64,000 nucleotides of DNA, from contig JAFREQ010000011.1 in the NCBI GenBank assembly GCA_025331565.1, positions 17,016,893-17,080,892 on the forward strand, read 5' to 3'. Made by a program: the position numbers and the translations under genes. The notes below the pieces were generated by a model, which did not search any database, was not told the origin of the DNA, and worked only from the letters and a program-made list of their open reading frames with translations. Below are positions 23,481 to 37,200 of this stretch, in pieces; within the stretch, counting starts at the first letter, position 1; the number at the start of each line of letters is the position of its first letter. The stretch comes from Holacanthus passer. Taxonomy: Eukaryota > Chordata > Actinopteri > Pomacanthidae.

Positions 23481-26280
23481 ATGAAATGCTTTTGACCATT
23501 ACTGTTTAGTGCAGTCAGTTTCTTATTTCAGAATTAGGAGATAATTGATGGCAAGTTTTATTATGATAAGTGATTTGTGATATGTCACAATACTTTGTGA
23601 TGAGGCTCCAGATTTGATCAGTCTTTTAGGAATTATTGTATTGTCGATTTTAACCTCAGATTTTTTCAGCTCACTGTCAGTAGTGTACATTGGCGAGAAC
23701 ACATGACCAATAGTATGTTTTTAGGTCAATTGGAAAACTATATGCTATCCTGTTATAATGCTAATATAACACCTTAAGAGCCAGGTCAAAGAGTGTGTGC
23801 TTCCAAGTCTAAATGCTAAGAGTCAGTCCAAAGTACTACTGTTCTTGTAATCCACTTTTGCTCCATATGGTGAGAGGAGAGAAGGTATTCCAGCTTTCAT
23901 TGCTAGTAGCTTAAGCCCTGCACAGCTCAGGTGAGTGACTTTTCAAGAACATGGGTTGTTTGTTTTGGCTGATGCAATATGAAACCAGTTTCCGTAAGAG
24001 AGAATCTGGATTCACAGATACATAGACTTATGTCAAAGATATAATAAAATAAAAGATAAATAACTGTTAGTCTATGATGTCCCCCTATCTGATGTCGTAG
24101 CTGCCATTAGCAAGTGTGGTGAAAAGACAGACAGTGTTTGTGAGATGGCTCAGTGGAAGAGATATGGTCAAGGAAGTCAGTTTAACCTGATCATTAGGAG
24201 AGATATGGTTACACGCTATAGATCATGTTTCAATCATTTTTTCATGGTTGTTATGATCATGCAAGTGTAGGATTTCAAATGTAGGTCAGATGTCCACTTA
24301 TAGCTCTTCTGTGGAAAACATGCCCACTGACTGCTTTATTGAATGCTTGTCATTGTCAGCAAGTGATAACATCATACGGTATTTAATACATCAACTGAGG
24401 TGCCAACAAAGGTGTGACAGTGATGTACTTCACGAGAGCTGGGTGGAAGCAAAAGAGAAAGGAATTCTCAGTCACATGTCACGTTTTCTTTATAGAGAAT
24501 ATGAGGACACACATACACACACACACAAACCAAAGGTGGTTATTATCTTTATAAACTCACCAGGCCTGTGTGTCTTTCATACCAAGCTGCCATCTCTTAA
24601 ACAAGACTGAAAGATAGAAGCTGAATCTATAAATGTGTGGCACATGACAGTTGGTATTATTATTGAATACTGAGTTGAATGTGTCAAATGTGATTTTTTT
24701 TTTTATTTACACAATTAAATTAAAACTTTCCCCAGTTCTTAATGAGCTCATCCGACAATACTTCATAGATTTAACTCCAGGAAAAGAATTTCAGGACCCC
24801 TGCCTCAGATGAAATCATGCTATAAGGATATTTTGACAGAAATAAAATATCAATGATGCACAGTGATGGGATGTCCTCTGTAAAGTTATTTTAGATAGAT
24901 AAATGAGTTGTGGAGTTTATTGCTTTCATTTTCTTTCAAAGCTTACAGGGACAAATTATGAATGATACATCAATGTTTATATGACCAGATAATTAAAGCT
25001 TTCTCCAACTCACTTCCCATCTGTGCTTTCAGAACAAGTTCAGCTGCACCACCCAGGTGAATTAATATGCCAAACTTTGCAGCCGTAAATAACGATGAGC
25101 AGAAACACCCACGTCGCTGTGGGTATGATGCAGGAATTCAATCGCTGCAGCTAAGTCCTGCCTATGTGTATGTATAAAGTAAAAGTCACACGTGCATGAC
25201 TTGTTCTTCGTCGCATGAAAACGTTTGTGTTCATGACTAATTGCTCACTACGGATTTGCGCTTTACCATATTTTCACTTGTTTTTTATAGAACAGTGTTG
25301 TGGTCATTGGATAGAAAACAAGCATGAGCAGCATCAAATGAACATCAGTATTTGATGGCACAGTGCATTGCAGTGCACTGACCTCGTTTGTTTCCTTGTG
25401 CTTGTTTGCCTGTACACATGTGAGCATATAAAGTGTGGTGGCATGCAACCAAGTTTTTAATTGTATGTGTGAGTTATTGGTATGAGTGACATGCTGCATC
25501 ATGCTGGCTCTGTCACCATTTGCTTGTTAGTCACACCATCTGGACGTGTTGATGAATCTTCCTCCGCCTGGGCCACATTTTCTGCTTTTCTCCTCAATTC
25601 TAGTTCTCATTTTAAACATTTAAAAGATTGTCTTATTAGGTATTTTTTCGGTTAATAAAATTAGCCAACGAACCCAGACTTATGAGAGACAACCTAGACC
25701 ACATTTCCTCCACTTTTCTCACATCCTCCTTCCTCTCCCATCTCATCCTCCTCTGTCATCACCTGGCCTCATTTTCTCTTTTTGTTATTTTTCTCTCACC
25801 TGTATTCTCCTCTGCTCCACTTTCCTGTCCTCCCCTCCCTTCTCCTTCAGGCTCTGTGCTCTGCTTGCCAAGAGGTGGATGAGCAGGGCATGAGACTAAG
25901 CTGGCTGTCACATGCCATCTGCAGGGTCACACGGAGACATGTCATCACGTTCTCTTCACTCTCCTTTTCCTCCAGGCATATCTGTGAGCCAAGGAGGATT
26001 GTCTGGGAAGGCGACAAAGGCCTTGACTTAGAAGAAATGACTGTCAGAGATGGTTCAAGAGAAAGGAAAGAAACGTTTTGAGGAAGGATGGGCCAAGAAA
26101 GGCTTTGGTTTAGTGTAATAGAAAAGAATATGACAGAGCAGATATGGTGGTTTAATGGACTTAACTAGGAGGATAATTAAGACAAGAGTGAAGAGAGAGT
26201 GACTGAGAGACGTAGACAGATGGGAGACCACAGAGACTTCTCTATAGTCTGAAACAATGTCGAAGAGAGCACTGAGGAGT
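23480..26280. other. no gene recognised; two strong 3' splice-site-like tracts
   Basis: Pyrimidine tracts ending in CTTCAG (25850) and CTCCAG (25976) precede short open frames, the second ending RRIVWEGDKGLDLEEMTVRD and stopping at 26079. Neither has a donor or a family resemblance. A short CA run lies at about 24511-24527. Confidence 0.35.
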
Positions 26281-26287
26281 AAGTTAT

Positions 26288-26460
26288 ATGAGTAGAGAGA
26301 GAGCTGGTGAGGAAGGTGAAATCCCAGGAGGGATCCCTGTGGTCTCCCTAATCTGTGCTGATCTGGTTAGAGACAAACTGAGTGGAAGAAGTGACTGGGC
26401 AAACTGCCAGAGAGCTGAGACACCAGCAGCACCGAGCACAGACTACACTAATCCCACCAG
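26288..26460 (+). CDS. candidate alternative leader exon (phase 2) upstream of the RhoGAP gene
   Basis: From the ATG at 26288 the frame is open for 57 codons and ends in ...ACC AG|GTATCT at 26460/26461. That is a usable donor in phase 2, the phase needed by RhoGAP exon 2 (starts 33785 with the third codon base A, giving Arg). The encoded leader (MSRERAGEEG ... DYTNPT) has no known domain. A phase match has a one-in-three chance of arising randomly, so this is weak. Confidence 0.2.
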
Positions 26461-26529
26461 GTATCTTACACTGTACAACAGAGAGGAGCCTAATTTGATT
26501 TCAGCCCCAGCAAATGAAAACGGTAATTG

Positions 26530-28110
26530 ATTCTGTATTTAGGTTGCTAGTTACTGTATATACTGTACGCCTGTGCAGAAAACCTCATCCAGGAACTGAT
26601 TAGATTGACTTGAACGGTGACTGATAGGCACAAAGGAGATTTTCATTTTAGTGGAAATGTTTGTTAAGAATAAAATTAAGTAAGCATGTTTTCATAATGT
26701 TGATTGCAGTGTGTAGACTGCCCTCATCCATGGCCCGCCACCACCTAGTTCTTGTTGATTTAAAGAACACTCCCACAGTGGGAGTTCATCGTAGATCAGT
26801 AGAAACCAGTCCTACTATACTACTTGCTAAATAACAGTTTTTCCTCAATGGATATCGAGCACAGTGCGTGAAGGTAATGTAAGGTAATATAATTTTTCTC
26901 AATGTTGCAGTGCCTTTAAAAACTTTTTTGCTGTCAAATGACACATTGTGAGTTATTCCATTTAGTAGCTCACATACTGTATGTTCCTAGAAGCACTGTA
27001 TAGATTTCTGGTAATCTTAAGCTTACCCAACACCGCTGTGGTACAAAGTCCAACCTTAGTGCCGCCCTCTCAAAGCTCTCTCCTAATGAGACATATTTAG
27101 TAAATCTCATTGAAATTATGACTTTGTAATAAACCTAACAACTACCTTCACTCAGTTCAACAGCAACCCACTTGTGTAGAAATTCAGCTAGAGGACAGTC
27201 AGATTTCACTAAGAGGGATACAGGAGAGGGTGACCTTCTCTGCCTCTGTCATCTTGGGTGTAAAAGTGCCCTTTTCAAATGGCAAATCAAAGTGTTTTTC
27301 CTCACACATTTGCCGTGTCTGTCAAGTGTTGCCGAAAAAAACGGCTAAATTATCCAAGGCTAATTTCTTTGTGTAGCACATTTCATGCACAAAGGCAGTT
27401 TAATAAATTTACTTAAGGTATTTATACAGGCATTTATAGAGAAATAAAGACTAAGAATAAATTGCATTCCAACAGTAAAATCAAAGTGCAATTTTAAGTT
27501 AAGGTTAAAATTTTAATAAATGTTAAGAATATTGTTTTAATAGGCTGCAGGGAACGTTTAGGCCTAGAAACGTATTTCTAAAATGTAGTTGCACAGTTGC
27601 AAGTCCCATATCTGTTGGCAGTTTGTTCACATCTAAACACAGTGTAATGAATGAACTTTAAGTTGTACCATGGCTTAGCCCTTGAGCCAGTTTGCAGACA
27701 GAGGTTCATGTTATAGAAGCAAGTCAGATGTAAATTTTGGTCTTAAACCATGTCAAACCTGGTTGTGGACATAAGATGTAATGGAGGACACAGGTTTATT
27801 TGTTTGTGCGTGTCCCACTCTGCCTTGTGTTCCTCCCACTCATAGGCCTGAACCAAAGTTCAAGAACCACTGTTTTTGTCTGAGACCTTGCTGCTATTCA
27901 TTGACATTCAGCCCTGTTGTAAATAAGTGACAGTAAATTGGATCATGGCCTTCAGTTACTGATGAAAACCATAAAGACAAAAGAGCAGAGGTCAAGTTAA
28001 AGAGAATAACTTTGCAGATTCCTGTGTCTGAGTCTGAGTGAATTAGTAAATGAATGTGTGAGCATGTTGCCACTAATACAAAGGATGTTTTCTGATTTTC
28101 TTTGTCCCAC
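26530..28110. other. no gene recognised
   Basis: AT-rich sequence with no supported exon, clear repeat or low-complexity tract. Confidence 0.45.
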
Positions 28111-28159
28111 TGGTGGAAATGATGAAGCCCCAGTATAACTTTATCCAAACAGTTAGTCA

Positions 28160-28512
28160 AGCCAGCCGGCCGGACGGTCAGTCAGGCATGCAGCTGTTGT
28201 GTCCTCTGCTCGATCCATTCAGCTCCAGCCCCGTCCATCCAACCAGCCATTCAGACACTCTCTTCCCTCCGTCTGCATCCCAGCCACAGTCAGCTATTCA
28301 ACCACTCAGCTCCTCTCCCTCCCTGGCCCCCCCTCCATGCAGACCCCCTTTCCTGCCCCAGGATGCGATGTAGTGACGTGCCTACCAGCGCGCTGAGACC
28401 GTCCTTGTTCTAATGTGTTTGTGTGCTGAAGAGATTACAAGGAAACAGCTTGCCAGGGGCAGGCAGCTGCTGTTTCCTACAGCTCGCAGCGGTTTGGGGG
28501 GACAACAGCAGG
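28160..28512 (+). promoter_or_regulatory. GC-rich, pyrimidine-rich block; possible alternative promoter or 5' UTR
   Basis: The block is much richer in GC than the sequence around it (CCGGCCGG at about 28165, many CCCTCC and CCAGCC words, GCGCGC-like pieces at about 28388). It leads directly into the small open exon at 28513-28586. No TATA box is seen. Pro/Ser-rich open frames over this block (28113-28396) are compositional. Confidence 0.35.
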
Positions 28513-28586
28513 ATGCCGTGGGGGAGAAGTGGCTCGGCGGCCCTGCTGCTGCTCTCAGGCAGGACCATCGCACGGGCCAAGGCCAG
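28513..28586 (+). CDS. candidate alternative first coding exon of the RhoGAP gene
   Basis: An ATG with A at -3 opens 24 codons (MPWGRSGSAALLLLSG, then RTIARAKA) and ends in GCC AG|GTAGGA. The donor is in phase 2, exactly like exon 1 at 31070-31218, which ends AAA GCC AG|GTATGT. Spliced to 33785, both give Arg-Asn-Pro-Ser-Pro. The leader has a short hydrophobic run followed by Arg and Lys, so a different targeting property is conceivable. Only transcript data could confirm it. Confidence 0.3.
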
Positions 28587-28719
28587 GTAGGATCAGGCCT
28601 CTGCTGTTGGGACTTGAAGCTCATGTATGGATAAAGCTACTCCACTACAATCAGGCTAAGCTGGGAGTACTATGGGTTCTGAGCAAGACTTTTTTTGTTT
28701 GTTTTTTGGACAAAGTTTA

Positions 28720-30080
28720 GGGACTTTGTAAACTGTGGACTGTGATCCAAAACCATTTCTGTCTGTGTTTAGGATTTTCTGTGTCGCAGCTCTCTCCTCC
28801 ATGCTGTGACAGGGGTTGAGGAGAAACACTTTCTCAAGGCTGGATAAGCAAACTGTTGCATTCTCTGCGAGCTAAGAGGCTTGCAATGGCATTCAGCCAC
28901 GAGGATTAAACACTGTGTTGCTGCTTTTTCAACTGGATTACTCTATTCCTTGACCACAGTTGTTAGTTGAGGTTACTTTAAGTTAGTTCCCACAGTGCTG
29001 AGCATTAAAGTGAAACAACAGTTTAACATTTTGTCCATTCTTCTCCCAGAGTGGATGGTTTCCTGTTGATTCTCCGTGTTCATTAGAGGCCCATTCAGTA
29101 AGAAACAATCCAAACACCCTGACATTTTCAGTCGTCACTCTTTTCAATTGTCTATTTTCGAAGGTAGCATGGAGCATGTGTTTTGTTTTGTGGTTTGCGG
29201 GCAAGGTGAAGAGTATTATTAGCAGGTTTAAACGCAGGACAATGCTGCTTTTCCTCTTAGTTCTTGAGGCAAAACAAGGAAGGCCAGGGAAAATAGACTC
29301 AAAGCTTTCTTTCATTTCTTTTTATAACCGGTCCTCTGAGGGTACTCCATGGCGAGGTAACTGGGATACTTAGTTTGAGGTCATTTTAGGAATTATGATC
29401 GAAGTTGTTATGAGCCTGACACAACAGTTTGAAACCTTTGTTCCAGATACATTTTTGAATAGAAAGCAGAGTCATATGACAAACTAAAGAGGTTCTTCCT
29501 TGTGAGCTGCACAGCAGGTGTCAGTAAAATTGTTCGTCAAACATTTATTAAAACAGACAAAACTAAGTCATGCGCTCACAGACTTTTGAAAAGCACCCAT
29601 CTACTGTATGTTAAGGTGACATGTGTGAATCAGTAGGCTAATAGGTTTTACTTAATGTGTCAAAACCACTGGAATGTTTGTCACTTTTCCCTTAAACTTA
29701 CCAGGTGTGCGGCTCCGTCTGTTTACAGTCTCAGCTGATATATAGGCTGTCATCGGCATGACAAGAGAGAATGAATGAATGGTGATGAGTCAGTGATTTG
29801 GCCGAGGGGTTTGGGGTGGGGGCGCTGTTACAGTGCTGCTCTCTGGCAATGTTGACAGACCTGTTGCACTTGAGGAACTTGAGATACTTTTTCTCGCTGT
29901 CTCTTCCTCACTCTGCCTCATACACATACAACAACCTGACACTTATTTATGTCAACTGTTTAGTTGAGTTCAGGTATGAAGTTGAACTAGGATGCAAGTT
30001 ACAACAACATGAGTGGTGCAATATGTCTTCTGCATATAAGGCATGATTGGATTTAAAATGCCACGTCAGTAGCTGTCACA
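28720..30080. other. no gene recognised
   Basis: AT-rich sequence upstream of exon 1. The minus-strand frame at 28983-29315 (110 codons) has no domain and no matching splice sites. Confidence 0.45.
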
Positions 30081-30088
30081 CCGCAAGA

Positions 30089-30358
30089 CTGCAACTAACG
30101 ATTATTCCATTATCAATTAATGTGCCAATTTTTTCCATGATTAAACGATTAATCATTTAGTCTATAAAATGTAAAAAAAAATCTGAAAAGACGTCTTTAA
30201 ATCGCTTCTTTTGTCAAATAGTCCAAAACCTTCATTTACTATCATTAATGACAAAGAAAAGCAGCAAATCCTTGAAAAATGACTGAAACAATGAATTGAT
30301 TATCAAAATAGTTGGCAATTCATTTTCTAATCGATTCATTGACTAATCGCTGCAGCTC
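30089..30358 (+). mobile_element. best-preserved copy of the 'tctataaaatg' repeat, MITE-like
   Basis: The copy begins CTGCAACTAACGATTATTCC and ends GACTAATCGCTGCAGCTC. The last 15 bases, reversed and complemented, read GAGCTGCAGCGATTA and pair imperfectly with the start, as terminal inverted repeats would. Internal landmarks: TTAGTCTATAAAATG, AAGACGTCTTTAAATCGCTT, ATGACAAAGAAAAGCAGC and GATTATCAAAATAGTTGGCA. It has no coding capacity. Confidence 0.65.
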
Positions 30359-31069
30359 TCACCACAAGTATGTGCTATTTGATTTGAAATTACCTGTTTG
30401 CACTGCAAACTCGACCACAAAATTTAGGAAAGATGACATCATCCATTTGATTAATTTAATTCTTAACTCATACATTTGCAGCAAAGCAAAGAGATGATAA
30501 TGCCTTGTTTTTTCAACAAAGAATCCTTGATTAATCAGCTCAAGTACAGTTGTATAGCTTTCGCTAAAAGGCCAATAAAGCACCTGAGGTATGCATGGGT
30601 ATTAAGGTTAGTCAGCCTTCACTGGTGTGACTTCAGGCTTCATCGTTTGTACCCATTAGACCATTACCGGACTAGAACAAGGACTGTCATTGTTTTGTTC
30701 CAGCTAAAATGCCTTTTTTAACTGGTTTCAAATATTGAAACATTCCTGTTTGAACTGGAGTGGAAGCTGATGTCCATCAGGCATGCAAGCAGGGCGTGTC
30801 ACCTAAGAGTGCGTGGGAGGGGACAGGTGTGAATGATGTATTGATGTTCGGAGAGTCGTCACTCCCTCCTACATTCCAACTCCAGCTCCACTCAACTCAC
30901 AAACACGCAGCCACAGTAAAGTCTTCCAACCTCACTTCCTGTCACCACACATAGAAACTGGAGCAGTGAGAAGATTACAGTGTACTCACATGGTGTCCAA
31001 CCACCAGGACTGGATAAAGCTTGGTTTTGTGTTGGACTGTAATTCCTGGATTCCTTGAGCATTGTGGAT

Positions 31070-31218
31070 ATGGGTGGTAGAGAGGAGGTAGTGGTGAGCA
31101 GGTTTGTGTTCACCATGCAGTTTCCCCGCACCAGGCTGAACCGTTTCAGGCTCCGTACCACCCAAAGCCCAGCGAGGAGCAAGCGCATGACAGCATCCTC
31201 CCACAAGAAAAAAGCCAG
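31070..31218 (+). CDS. arhgap40: arhgap40-like exon 1 (basic N-terminal leader)
   Basis: A TAA lies in frame at 31040. ATGs follow at 31070 (G at -3, G at +4) and at 31115 (ACC ATG, a better context). The exon encodes a basic leader, including FPRTRLNRFRLRTTQSPARS and SSHKKKA, and ends in AG|GTATGT in phase 2. It splices in frame to exon 2 (Arg codon AG+A). No TATA box is visible upstream; ETS-like ACTTCCTG (about 30934) is the only notable site. Confidence 0.55.
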
Positions 31219-34200
31219 GTATGTGTGGGAGTTTGGGTTGGATCGGCAGGATCAAATACGTATATGTTTTTGTAAAAGATTGAGTGTTGTGCTTTAAGAA
31301 AAGTTGTGCAGATGGCACACGCTGAAGTTCATGTCACTGCTGCAGCACGATCCAGAGTGCACTGCTGTGAGGCAGCTGTCTGCAGACCTCTGATCTCTCA
31401 GGCTTGATGTATCTTATCCACAAGAGTAGCAGGTTGTGAGCACAAGTTGTGGCTTTGTACAGCTGTGTGTGAGGTTTATAGTGAGCCAGATGTTGTATCA
31501 AAATAACAGCCTTTGTCATGTCTATGTTTTATATAAGGAATGCATCGATAACATTCTCTCCCCCCATACTGATTCTTAGTTTTGTCACAGTACCAGAATT
31601 ATGGTACTAGTATAAAAAATGATACTCAATACCTCTTTCAATACCATGGCAAAAAGAAAAAAGTCATATGCATGGAAAATATGATCATTTTTTAGTGCAC
31701 GGTGCAGAGGGCATGTGGTGGGTTGGCTGCTGAAGAGACAGTGACAGGTCAAGGACCAGTTAATTTTCTTCTTCATTGCTTCATCTGTGCAGCCTTTGGT
31801 TTAAATCTGATTGAAGATCAGTTTTTGTCAAATTAACAGGTATCGAAAAAGCATCGTAACATTGATACTTTTGAATACTAATTCTCACATCTTAACTCGA
31901 GTTACTGCCTGATGCTGAGTACTGATCAGGTAGATACTACATTTTCTTTTTCTTTTACTTTAAATCTGTGTGCACTCTAGGTCATCCCATGCCATTCCAC
32001 ATATATACAAAAACTTTCTATATAGGTTTGTCTAAATTTTTTATTTCACTGTTAATGATGGTTTATCAAAAATATGTTGTTACAGTCTTAACTACAGCTT
32101 TCAAACTGGATCTGTTGAGATATGAAACAATTAGCCCATTTACAGAAAACTGGTCATCAGCAATTGGGATAATTGATTAAGAAATCATTATTCAAACATT
32201 TGCTCATATCAGTCTCTCAAGTGTGAGGATCTGCTGCTTTTCTCTTTTTTAAATCATTGTAAATGGAAAATCTTTTGGTTTTGATCAGCTTGATCTCCAA
32301 ATTGCTGATTTGGAGACAGAACCATTTTCTGCCATTTAATAGACTGAGCTCATTGATTGATTAACCAGGAAAATAACTGACAGATCTGTCTGTCTAAGTA
32401 ATTTCGTGATCTTGATATGTTGATGGAAAACACTGCACTTTTGGAAGCCTTTCCAGTAAAATGAAAGTGGGACTGAAGTGCACCGTCACATTTCATTACT
32501 ACTACAATGTGTGCTGGAATGTACCTATGCTGGTTTAGAGAATGGTAAAGGAGTAGCACGACCCCTTTTACATAACATTTGACAGTTTGATTAATGTAAA
32601 GACTTTTATGTAATGGAAGCGTAGCTATAGCTTTGTGGGACAGTGATACACCTTCTTGCTGGTATAGAAGACTTCAAGATTTCATTTACTTAACTGTTCA
32701 CCAGATCACTGGCATTGATTCTTATTCATATATCTCTATTTGTATGTCTATGGTCTATGGTTTATTATGTGACCCTACACAAGAACAATGACAATTACCA
32801 CTTTCTGTTTCTCTATTTCATTTTCTATTTTTGTTTCTGTGAGGCTTTCACTGAATTAAGTATCTGTTGAAACTCACAATCATCACAACCCCCCCTCGTC
32901 CCACCCCTCTCTAAGGCGCCATGAAACTGGTTTAACACACCAAAGCACTGATGTGGAAAAAAACAGATCTGATCTGTCTTCAGGTGACTTGTGGTTGGTG
33001 TGGACATGTATGAGGAACATCTAGATATGATCATCACAGCTGAAAGTATGACAGGGATTTTTTGCCTCTGATACATCGGTCAACTATCACTTCATTGTCT
33101 CTCTTCATTTACGTTGGCATGGCCCGTGCCACCACCTGGCATTCCTCAGATATGGACTAGTGTGGTTTGGTATGTCTCTTGAGATTTGATGACTAGAAGA
33201 ATGCAACAGAACCACACGGAGTGAGTCAGCTGACCTCTTCCTGTCTGTGATCACCAGGTCACATTTTAGTGCTTGAGGGTGTGTGTGTGTGCAGCTGAGT
33301 GCATCCCATTGTTGAAACAGTATCCTCTGTTGTTGAGTCCTACACAGGAAAAAGATGGCATTTTTCCCTGCTTGTGTATGTGTGCTGAGATGATTAATGA
33401 TTTTTTCTTATCTCAAACTGTCTTGCATGTCTTCTGTTGTTAGTGGGTTATATTCTTGTGTCTCTTTCAGCAGATGAAGGGGTGTGACCCACAGGAAAAA
33501 CAGATCTTACATTCTTACAGTGACATCTAGTGGATCTTTAGTGTACTCTGCCTCCGGGACACATTTTGCAGGAACAATAGAGACCCCCCTTTGTGTCCGC
33601 TCTCGCCATCGCTCTCCTCCTTCCATCCCACTCCTTTTGTCTCTCCTTCTCTGTGGGCTCTCCCGGCTGATTCATCGGCTCAGTCTTCACCGTTCCTCCC
33701 GTGTTTGTATGTGTCTTTGTGTTTCTGCTCATCTGTTTGCATGCATGCCTGTGATTTCTTTACGTGTGTGTATGTCTGCACCAGAAATCCCAGCCCCACC
33801 GAGATGAGCGTGGAGCCCTGGGCCAGCCCGCAGGACCAGGCAGCCGCTGAGCACGCACACAGCACGCACACGCCACCCTCCCAGGACCAGGAGCAGCACC
33901 CTGACAAACTGTGCCTGGACTCATTCTGGAGTGAGGTGGAGACCATCAGACAGGGGAGTGGCTACGCAGACCTCGATTGCACCAGGAGAGACTCCAAACA
34001 ATCAGAAGGTAAATACTGCACATCTTGAGCAGATAGATTAAGAGAGGCTTAGATTCAAGTCATCACTGGTTTATGTGGTAGAATTACCAACCATCACTGA
34101 GGTCATCCATGAAGTGATGCATCGGCCATGGTAACACATCAGGTTTGTCTCATTACCATCATCACCAACAACAACACTGTCAAACACTCTGTGACAGGGT

Positions 34201-37200
34201 GTGTTTTTAAGCCATTCACGAATGCTGACTTGATAGTAATGCTCTTTAATTACGCCCATTCAACTGATCTGATTGTGTTAATTCTACCCTTTATTAGATC
34301 CCTTTGATGTTATGTTAAAAAGAAACACTGTTTTGAATTAATTTAATTTTCACTAATGAGTAAAACCCTCTGAAGTCTGGATTTTGGTGTGTAAGTGTGT
34401 GTGTTTGTGTGTCATTATTATTTTTGAGAGGGTAAATATAATTATGTTCCTCCTTATTAAATTTAAATAACTTACTAGCTTCTGTACTCAGCCAAGGGGC
34501 CAGTTGCACCATCTTTTTCTAAGTTGACTTGACCTTGTTCTACCACAAGTGTTTACAAACTGCAGATTTACACGTCATTAAATATTAAAAAGGCTGTGCC
34601 ACACCAACTATTTCCGACACAGATAAATTATTATTAAACATTTCAACTCATTACATTATGTTTACTTGCTAATATATGACCCACTTACAGTTCACAAAGT
34701 AAGACAATATACCTTAGATTACAAAACTTTATGCTGTGTTTTGCTAAATTACACACTTAGGTTAACAAAGTCATTTATTGTCCACTATGAATACTACTGA
34801 CTCTTAATCTGACACATTTCTCATTCACATTTTTTGTATGTATAAATAAAACTAAATCATACCAACTTTTACAAAAGAATGCCAGTTAAGTTTAATTTAA
34901 AACTGTTATATTTGGGAGTTATGTTACAGCCTGTGATGCTGCAGTGACTTCACAATCACTTGCTTTTGATTGGACCGTGCTACAGATGTTTCCTCACAAC
35001 CGGTTTTCACATTACTAAGTCTTTACTGGCAAAGACATTTCTTAAGTTTTAATTTAGTAAATCACTGGTAATCACTCAGTATTTACATGCGTCTGTTGTG
35101 TGTACATGTCTCAGAGGGAGAACAGGAGGAGCAGTGGCTGGCTGATGCTGGTTTGTCGAACCTCATCAGTGAGGACAGCGAGGATGTAGACAACGCAGTG
35201 CTGCTGTCCACTCTGACCCGGACCCAGGCCGAGGCCGTCCAGCGTCGACTGGATTCCTACACACTGTCCCTCCGCAAGAGGAACAAACCGGCGCCACGTG
35301 ACGTCCGTGACGTCTTCAACTCTCCCATCACTCAGGTGAGGACTTTTTAAATCCCTGTTGGTCAAAGGGAAGTTGTTCTGTAACTCACCAGGACCTCTGA
35401 CATCCTGGTGGAGGAGGACAAGGAAGGAAAAGCTAGCTTTCTATACCATAAAATGATCTACAAATAGAAAATAAATTGAAGTTGTAACTTTGACTTATAA
35501 AATGTTGTTTGCCCTTTGTTTACATCTACTCCAAAGAAAATGCAGAGGCACTTCATGCTGTGAATTGATGGCGTTCTAAATGTAAATGCAGTTCATTATG
35601 GAGAGTAACTTGCAACATACACATGGATTTTCACCTAGAGACTCAGCTTCCTTTGATACGTACAAATTCATCAGTTGCTCATATTTCCAGTCTGCATAGC
35701 CCGTCTGCGACAACGCTGCATACAGCAAAATATATAATGCTCATCTCCCTGGTGACTGTCAGGACTCAGCGAGAGACCCTCTATTGTCCCAGTGTATTGT
35801 GATGTCTTGTTCCATGCAGAGAGGCTGACCTGCGACAATGAAGGCAAATCACATTTGAAGGTTATGCTGTCTGTCCAAGCAGCCCTGAGAAGGGAATAGA
35901 GACACTGTTCCTCTGATTCTTATCGGTCCTTTATCAAAGGAAACACTATTTGTATCCATGACCATCTTCTCAGTGATCAATCATACAAAACTACTTCTAT
36001 TCCCAGTGGTGGAGAAAATATTACAGGAATGACATTTTTACCCGAGGTTGTATAAGAAAGTGTTGTATATATTTGTGATGTGTCAATAAAGTCTCTTTCT
36101 CACCAGACCCTTCTGCCTGAGTCCCAGCGTAGTGAAGACCTCGCCCACAACAGCATGGCAACAGTAACCAAAACACCACTATCAGGTAAGAGATATATAC
36201 AGTGAATTGTCATTGTTACGGTAACCCAGGTATACAACACTTATATAATGCATGTAGCAATGTATGCAATTGTTTTGATAATCTGCTGAGTCAAAAGAAG
36301 ACTGTAAGACTTGAATAAACTAACCACTCTTACTGTACTTCCATTGTTGCATCATCTTGCAAACTACTCGTAGTTTCACTGCAAATTAATTGTCTTACAT
36401 GTCTGTAATAAACATATACCCGAAGAAGTCGGGTGAGCAGCAGAACTGTGAGGTGTAGATGAGGGATTGTCTGTCAGGATCAGACCACAGCCCTGTGATC
36501 TACCTTCTAATTGGTTCAGAATAATCCCCCGGATAACACCTTGTCTCTACATGCTGCTGCTGTAGAAAGTCCCTGTCCTCACAGTTCTGAGTTCAGCTGA
36601 AATCACAATCATTCTGGGTAAGATGACAGACTTTGTACTGAGAAAAAGCTATGCTCCCAAGAAGTGCCTCATGTGCCTTCGTCAGTTTACTGACAGGTAA
36701 ATCTTGTAATTGAGTAGTTGATGTATTAACAGTTGAAAAATATCTGTTGACAAACAACAGTAAAAGCTTAAATACAGTAAAGGGACTGTCACATTGTTAC
36801 AGATCAAATAACAGTTAATAGTCACTGTGACATCAGTAGTAATCTGATCTTCATGTGAACAGTTTCTCTGTTTTGGGCGATAAGCATCAGATTAGAGATA
36901 AATGGAGCGTGTGGGTAAATTTCCTCATGTTTGTGGTATTTTTGTCCTTTCTCTTCCTCTTGTTCTCTCATGTTGCATGGACTTCCTCACGTAAACTTAC
37001 ATTGGCGTTTGTGTGTTTAAGGGTGTGTTACCCGCTCAGCTGTGATGCCAGAGCATCAGCGAGGCGCCCCTAAAGAAGAGTTCTTCATCACCGACGTGGC
37101 TTACTGCGAACAGGCCGTCATCTTCCTCAAACAGGCCAAACTGCCGCACAACAACCACCAAGGCAGGAAAGAGGACGGCACCCTGCCTGTAAGCACCAAC

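Noticed and set aside
25850..26079. Candidate exons after CTTCAG and CTCCAG
   Set aside because: No donor follows the open frame that ends RVIVWEGDKG-like and stops at 26079; no family similarity.
36855..37073. 72-codon + strand frame before exon 5
   Set aside because: It is intronic, in a frame different from the exon 5 frame, and carries no splice signal of its own.
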